From: Dyadobacter beijingensis DSM 21582
Lineage (GTDB): Bacteria > Bacteroidota > Bacteroidia > Cytophagales > Spirosomataceae
NCBI RefSeq assembly: GCF_000382205.1
Contig: NZ_KB907792.1
Span: 124,001 to 188,000, forward strand
Direction: 5' to 3'
Length of the DNA: 64,000 nt
Under the pieces are notes generated by a model. It worked only from the letters and a program-made list of their open reading frames with translations. It was not told the origin of the DNA and did not search any database. Positions 59,304 to 64,000 of this stretch are shown in pieces; the first letter of the stretch is position 1, and each line of letters opens with the position of its first letter. The translations under genes were made by a program, and so were the position numbers.

Positions 59304-62300
59304 TCCAGCGCCCAGAATGAAACGCCAGCGCGTGACGCGATCTGACGGAAAGGCCATTAACCTCGTCCAGCGGCGGGGGCACCTTTCGTATTGCTACAAT
59401 GCATGCTGTTGCGGGCGAGTAGACCGGGGATATGCCCCGATTCCCGTGGAACTGTATAAAAATGAATGGCTGAGGAGAAAGCTGCGCAATGTGGTGCATA
59501 TGACCAAAGGCGGCTGCCTGGGCCCGTGTACACTCGCGAACGTGGTGACGCTGCTCTTCGACGGGCATTCGGTGTGGTTCCATTCTATCAATTACGATTG
59601 GCAGATCATCGCGATTTTCGACTATATCGAAAGCATGGTAAAGGCCGACCGATACCTCGTGCCGCCGTCGGACCTGGCCGAATATGTGTTTCAATTTTAT
59701 ACCTGGAAAGGTTCCGAAACCGCCACCGAATTGGGCCAGACCGCCGTTCCTGCCGACGGGATCGTGTTTCTCACGCACGCGGACACGGACCTGCTCACGC
59801 TCGACCGGGCATTGCAGCTCCTGCCGGAAGATTTTCCCAAAACGACGGGTATCAGCCTGATGGCGATCAAAAGCGAGGAGCAGATGCAACAGCTTTTGCA
59901 GCGGGAAATCGCGGGGGCGCGGATCATTGTTATCCGTATTCACGGGCGGCTGAGCACCATTCCGGGCTTCAATGAGCTGGTAAAACTGGCCGGCCAGCGC
60001 GGGCAGCACCTTATCGTGGTAAGCGGTACGGGCGAAATGAACCCTGAATTTGCCGCCGTTTCGACGGTGTCGCCAGCGATCCTGCACGAAACGCTGGCCT
60101 ATTTGCAAGCGGGTGGTTATAATAATCTCATCGGGCTGCTCAGCTACCTGTCCGACCATTTGCTGATGACCGGCTTCGGCGCAGACGCACCGACGAATCT
60201 GCCCGAACACGGCATTTACCACCCCGACCTCCCCGAATTCTCCGATGCTTCCGACTGGCTGAAATACCGCGATCCGGCGTTGCCGACGATCGGGATAACT
60301 TTCTACCGGGCACATTGGTTGAGCGGAAATACGGGGTTTGTGGATGCGATGATCCGCTCGCTGGAAGAGCGCGGCGTGAATGCGCTGCCTGTGTTTACTT
60401 CCTCCCTTAAATCAACCGATCCGGCCACAGGGAAACCGTTGGCCTTTGGTTATTTCAACCGCGAGGCAGGTATGGGTATCGACGTGCTGATCAATACTAT
60501 TTCGTTTGCGATGACGGACACGGGGCCGTCGGGACATGCGGCGGGCACTGCGGGCGTGTTGCAGGAATTGAATGTGCCTGTATTTCAGGCAATCACTAGC
60601 GGGATGAGCCGCGGGCCGTGGGAATCGTCTTCGCGGGGACTTAACCCGCTCGACACGGCGATGAATGTGGCGATACCGGAGTTTGACGGACGCATTATTA
60701 CCGTCCCCGTTTCTTTCAAGGAAAAAGGGCGTGATGCGCGCGGATACATGCCGTTGGATAACCGGGTCGACCGGGTAACAGGCCTGGCGATCCGGTTTGC
60801 ACGATTAAAATACCTGCGCAATGCGGACAAGAAAGTCGCATTCATTTTTACCAATTCCAATACAAAAGCTTCTCAAATCGGGAATGCGGTGGGGCTGGAC
60901 GCACCGGCATCGTTGCTAAACATCCTTCGGGCCATGCAGGATGAAGGTTATCGCATCGATGACCTGCCCGAAACGGGTACCGCGTTGATCCACAAGCTGA
61001 TTGATCTTTGTGCGTATGACGAGGATTTCCTCACGCCCGGCCAGCTGGCACAGGCGGCCGCGCGTGTGCCGGCGGCACAATATGTGGCCTGGTTCGAAGA
61101 ATTGCCGGAAGCGGCGCGGCAAAAGATGCTGAAACAGTGGGGACCGGCCCCCGGCGAGACTTATGTGCACGAAGGCCACATCGCGCTCGCCGGCCTCGAC
61201 CTGGGGAATGCCTTTGTGGCATTGCAACCGCCGCGCGGCTATGGCATGGACCCCGACGCGATCTATCACCAGCCCGACTTGCCGCCCACGCATCATTATT
61301 ATGCATTGTATCGCTGGCTGCGGGATGGCTGGGGTGCGGACGCAATCGTACACGTAGGCAAGCACGGGACGCTGGAATGGTTGCCCGGAAAGGGCATTGG
61401 CCTGTCAGAAAGCTGCTTTCCGGATGCATTCCTGGCCGATTTGCCGCTGTTCTACCCGTTCATCATCAACGATCCCGGCGAGGGCTCCCAGGCCAAACGC
61501 CGCGCACATGCCGTGGTGGTGGACCACCTGACACCGCCGATGACCTCGGCAGACAGCTACGGCGAACTCGCGCAGCTGACACAGCTGGTGGACGAATATT
61601 ACCAGGTCGAAAGCCTCGATCCTTCCAAGCTGCCATTGCTGCAAAGGCAGATCTGGGACCTGATCAAACAGACGAACCTCGACGCCGACCTTTCGGCCAT
61701 GCTCAGCCGCGATCACGGCGACCATAAACACGATTGGGACGACGAGATGACGCCGGAAGGCGTGCCGGTGAGCCTCACGGAAATGGACGGCAAGGATATC
61801 GCGCATTTGATCGAAGACATCGACGGCTACTTGTGCGAGCTGGGCGCGGCGCAGATCCGCAACGGCCTGCATACGCTCGGCGAAATGCCCGCGGGCGAAG
61901 CGCTGATCGATATGCTGCAATCGCTGACACGCCTGCCGAACGGCCCGGTGCCGGGTATGCAGGCTGCATTGGCTGTATTATATGGTTTTGATATTGAAAC
62001 ACTTCATCAACAAAAGGGACAAAGGCTGACTGCGCCCGCGGATGCACTGGCATCCTGGGCGGGCAGGCCGGTAGTAACCTATGCCGATGCAGTGGAGACG
62101 CTGGACGAAATGGCGGCACACCTGATCCGTCTTTTCGAGCATTACCAGTTTGACGAAATGCACATTAACCGGGTTATTTTCGAAGCCATTGACCAAAACC
62201 CGGAATTGCCCGCATGGCAACACCTGCACTCGATCCTGACATTTATATCCGCGGAGCTCGTGCCCAACCTCTGCCGTACGGACGAGGAGATTACCAACCT

Positions 62301-63597
62301 CCTGCGCGGGCTTTCGGGCGGGTACGTGCCGGCGGGCCCGAGCGGCGCGCCTACACGTGGGATGGCGCACATCCTGCCTACGGGCCGGAATTTTTACGCC
62401 GTCGATCCGCGGGTATTGCCTTCGAAAGCAGCCTGGGAAGTGGGGCAGCAGCTGGCCAAAGAGGTGCTGGACCGGCATTGGAAGGAAACCGGCCGGTACC
62501 CGGAGAGCGTAGGGATCAGCATTTGGGGTACCAGCGCCATGCGCACCCACGGCGACGATGTGGCCGAAGTGCTCGCATTGCTGGGCGTGCGGCCCGTGTG
62601 GCAGGCGGAAAGCCGGCGCATTACCGGACTGGAAATCATTCCGTTAGCAGCGTTAGAACGGCCTCGTATCGATGTTACGACGCGGATCAGCGGCTTTTTC
62701 AGGGACGCATTTCCGCATTTGATCGAGCTGATGGACGAGGCTGTGCAGCTGGTGATCAGCGCGGACGAACCGTTGGAAGAGAATTTTGTGAAAAAGCATT
62801 ACTTAAAGGCGCTTTCCGAGCTGCAACAGGACGACGCATTGTCTGTCGAAGAGGCTGAGGAACGGGCGGCATACCGCATTTTCGGGGCGGCGCCGGGGAG
62901 TTACGGGGCAGGGATTTTGCCTTTGATTAATGAAAAAAACTGGGAAACGGACGGCGATTTCGCCCAGGCGTACATCAACTGGGGCGGTTATGCCTATTCT
63001 AAAAACGCTCAGGGTGTTGATGCGCGCAAGGAATTTACCCAGCGATTGGCCGGTGTGGAAGTAGCATTGCACAACCAGGACAACCGCGAGCACGACCTGT
63101 TCGACAGCGACGATTACCTGCAATTTCACGGCGGAATGATCGCGACGATCCGCAACCTGACCGGCCAGCAGCCACGTCATTATTTCGGCGACTCCCAGGA
63201 TCCGGCGCGGCCCGTTGTGCGGGATTTGAAGGAAGAAACGCTGCGGGTTTTCCGGTCGCGGGTCGTGAATCCCAAATGGATCGAAAGCATTAAAAAACAT
63301 GGCTACAAAGGCGGCCTGGAATTGACGGCGACGGTGGATTATCTCTTCGGATATGATGCCACCGCGAATGTCGTCGCCGACTGGATGTACGAGAAAGTGG
63401 CCGAAACTTATGCATTGGATGCGGATATGCAGCAATTTTTCGAAGCAAACAGCCCCTGGGCGCTGCATGCCATTGCAGAACGGTTGCTCGAAGCGGCACA
63501 GCGCGGACTTTGGGAAAACCCGTCGGAACGGGCGCTGGAAGGTTTGAAGAATTTGTATCTCAAAAGTGAAGCGCTGCTCGAATCGAGGGCGGAATAG
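59293..63597 (+). CDS. cobN: Cobaltochelatase CobN with N-terminal 2Fe-2S ferredoxin-like domain
   Basis: 1434 residues from the ATG at 59293. The first 130 residues are a thioredoxin-like 2Fe-2S domain: Cys34 in SYCYNACCCG with Cys38-40, and Cys75 and Cys79 in GGCLGPCTLANVV. The CobN/BchH region then begins near 145 (IVFLTHADTDLLTLDRAL) with PTIGITFYRAHWLSGNTGFV, GPWESSSRGLNPLDTAMNVA, VHVGKHGTLEWLPGKGIGLS, FPFIINDPGEGSQAKRRAHA-like segments, and SVGISIWGTSAMRTHGDD, IDVTTRISGFFRDAFP. It inserts cobalt into hydrogenobyrinate a,c-diamide with AAA+ partners. Ordinary CobN is about 1250-1280 residues, so the ferredoxin is an added domain. Confidence 0.93.
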   Translation: MADSPAPRMKRQRVTRSDGKAINLVQRRGHLSYCYNACCCGRVDRGYAPIPVELYKNEWLRRKLRNVVHMTKGGCLGPCTLANVVTLLFDGHSVWFHSINYDWQIIAIFDYIESMVKADRYLVPPSDLAEYVFQFYTWKGSETATELGQTAVPADGIVFLTHADTDLLTLDRALQLLPEDFPKTTGISLMAIKSEEQMQQLLQREIAGARIIVIRIHGRLSTIPGFNELVKLAGQRGQHLIVVSGTGEMNPEFAAVSTVSPAILHETLAYLQAGGYNNLIGLLSYLSDHLLMTGFGADAPTNLPEHGIYHPDLPEFSDASDWLKYRDPALPTIGITFYRAHWLSGNTGFVDAMIRSLEERGVNALPVFTSSLKSTDPATGKPLAFGYFNREAGMGIDVLINTISFAMTDTGPSGHAAGTAGVLQELNVPVFQAITSGMSRGPWESSSRGLNPLDTAMNVAIPEFDGRIITVPVSFKEKGRDARGYMPLDNRVDRVTGLAIRFARLKYLRNADKKVAFIFTNSNTKASQIGNAVGLDAPASLLNILRAMQDEGYRIDDLPETGTALIHKLIDLCAYDEDFLTPGQLAQAAARVPAAQYVAWFEELPEAARQKMLKQWGPAPGETYVHEGHIALAGLDLGNAFVALQPPRGYGMDPDAIYHQPDLPPTHHYYALYRWLRDGWGADAIVHVGKHGTLEWLPGKGIGLSESCFPDAFLADLPLFYPFIINDPGEGSQAKRRAHAVVVDHLTPPMTSADSYGELAQLTQLVDEYYQVESLDPSKLPLLQRQIWDLIKQTNLDADLSAMLSRDHGDHKHDWDDEMTPEGVPVSLTEMDGKDIAHLIEDIDGYLCELGAAQIRNGLHTLGEMPAGEALIDMLQSLTRLPNGPVPGMQAALAVLYGFDIETLHQQKGQRLTAPADALASWAGRPVVTYADAVETLDEMAAHLIRLFEHYQFDEMHINRVIFEAIDQNPELPAWQHLHSILTFISAELVPNLCRTDEEITNLLRGLSGGYVPAGPSGAPTRGMAHILPTGRNFYAVDPRVLPSKAAWEVGQQLAKEVLDRHWKETGRYPESVGISIWGTSAMRTHGDDVAEVLALLGVRPVWQAESRRITGLEIIPLAALERPRIDVTTRISGFFRDAFPHLIELMDEAVQLVISADEPLEENFVKKHYLKALSELQQDDALSVEEAEERAAYRIFGAAPGSYGAGILPLINEKNWETDGDFAQAYINWGGYAYSKNAQGVDARKEFTQRLAGVEVALHNQDNREHDLFDSDDYLQFHGGMIATIRNLTGQQPRHYFGDSQDPARPVVRDLKEETLRVFRSRVVNPKWIESIKKHGYKGGLELTATVDYLFGYDATANVVADWMYEKVAETYALDADMQQFFEANSPWALHAIAERLLEAAQRGLWENPSERALEGLKNLYLKSEALLESRAE

Positions 63598-63620
63598 GGA
63601 TTATCTGAATTGACATTGAA

Positions 63621-64000
63621 ATGACATCATACCCGTTTGCCGCGATTGTTGGGCAGGAAAAACTGAAAAAAGCGCTGCTTCTGTGCGCGATCAATCCCGG
63701 GATCGGCGGCGTGCTGATTAAAGGCGAGAAGGGCACGGCGAAAACGACGGCCGTGCGCGGGCTGGCTTCGGTAATGCCGCACCCGGAGAGCGCTGACGAG
63801 CCGGTACCGTTTGTCGACTTGCCGCTCGGGGCTTCGGAAGACCGCGTGCTCGGTAGCCTGGATATCGAGGCGATTCTTGCGAATAAAACCAAGAAACTAT
63901 TGCCGGGCCTGCTTGCAGGTGCGCACGAGGGTATTTTATATATAGATGAGGTGAATCTGCTGGCCGATCATTTGGTGGATGTGCTGCTCGACGTTTCGGT
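63621..64000 (+). CDS. ChlI/BchI-type chelatase AAA+ ATPase, truncated by the window end
   Basis: 126 residues are visible from the ATG at 63621, 23 bases after cobN. YPFAAIVGQEKLKKALLLCA is the usual start of magnesium-chelatase subunit I ATPases, GEKGTAKTT the Walker A motif, VDLPLGASEDRVLGSLDIEA the conserved insert, and LLAGAHEGILYIDEVNLLAD the Walker B region. In this operon it should serve as the ATPase partner of CobN in cobalt insertion, in place of CobS. The C-terminal half, and any ChlD-type partner, lie beyond the window. Confidence 0.9.
   Translation, partial: MTSYPFAAIVGQEKLKKALLLCAINPGIGGVLIKGEKGTAKTTAVRGLASVMPHPESADEPVPFVDLPLGASEDRVLGSLDIEAILANKTKKLLPGLLAGAHEGILYIDEVNLLADHLVDVLLDVS

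Noticed and set aside
1..64000. tRNA, rRNA, insertion sequences, integrase or attachment sites
   Set aside because: None were seen: no cloverleaf-like segments, transposase motifs or flanking inverted/direct repeats were recognised by reading both strands.

Overview
The window is chromosomal DNA from a Bacteroidota bacterium, most likely Cytophagales (a Dyadobacter/Spirosoma-like relative; the genus is an inference). The evidence is two SusC/SusD pairs, a sigma-ECF/FecR/SusC cascade, a T9SS sorting domain, GLPGLI and CHRD families, many TonB-dependent receptors, and several exact copies of the Bacteroidota -7 promoter element TAnnTTTG. No tRNA, rRNA, IS element, phage or CRISPR array was seen.

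Layout. 1-584: end of an alkaline-phosphatase-superfamily gene. 617-4707 (minus): a ModE-like regulator gene, then a tight operon of TonB receptor, di-haem cytochrome c peroxidase and a sulfite-oxidase-like domain protein, with a ModE-like palindrome at the receptor promoter. 4742-8665: a cobalamin riboswitch heading a TonB receptor and a PepSY membrane protein. 8969-16540: an outer-membrane barrel/GLPGLI operon, a GT-C-like membrane protein and a histidine kinase/response regulator pair; the kinase and GLPGLI promoters share a direct-repeat operator. 16628-22661: a Cthe_2159-like beta-helix lipoprotein, a sulfatase, two secreted proteins, a DUF1801 protein and an antitoxin with an apparent frameshift. 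22782-27713: a cupredoxin/PVC-dehydrogenase fusion, a low-affinity iron permease family protein and a DUF748-like protein.

27969-36357 is a four-gene operon: GH95 alpha-L-fucosidase, PVC-type cytochrome c lipoprotein, PQQ-type dehydrogenase with a nested cytochrome c domain, and an enolase-superfamily dehydratase with a twin-arginine-like leader. It reads as oxidative processing of a fucose-like sugar in the cell envelope. 36512-45177 follows with ECF sigma, FecR, SusC (with STN domain), SusD and an SGNH hydrolase/TPR protein. 45239-54442 is a mixed stretch: UPF0175/PIN toxin-antitoxin pair, a decayed gene, a CHRD lipoprotein, a SnoaL-like protein, a second SusC/SusD pair, and a GNAT protein with a 66-residue partner.

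54454-64000 is a cobalamin region. Two divergent cobalamin riboswitches, one compact and one with the longer peripheral part, control a NiCoT-like cobalt transporter plus BtuB-like receptor to the left, and cobyrinate a,c-diamide synthase, a CobN carrying an N-terminal 2Fe-2S ferredoxin-like domain, and a ChlI-type ATPase (cut by the window end) to the right. With the riboswitch at 4742 this makes three B12 switches in 64 kb.

The most notable candidates are the molybdenum-linked TonB operon, the envelope oxidative fucose operon, the ferredoxin-CobN fusion, and several shared cis-elements that tie separate operons together.
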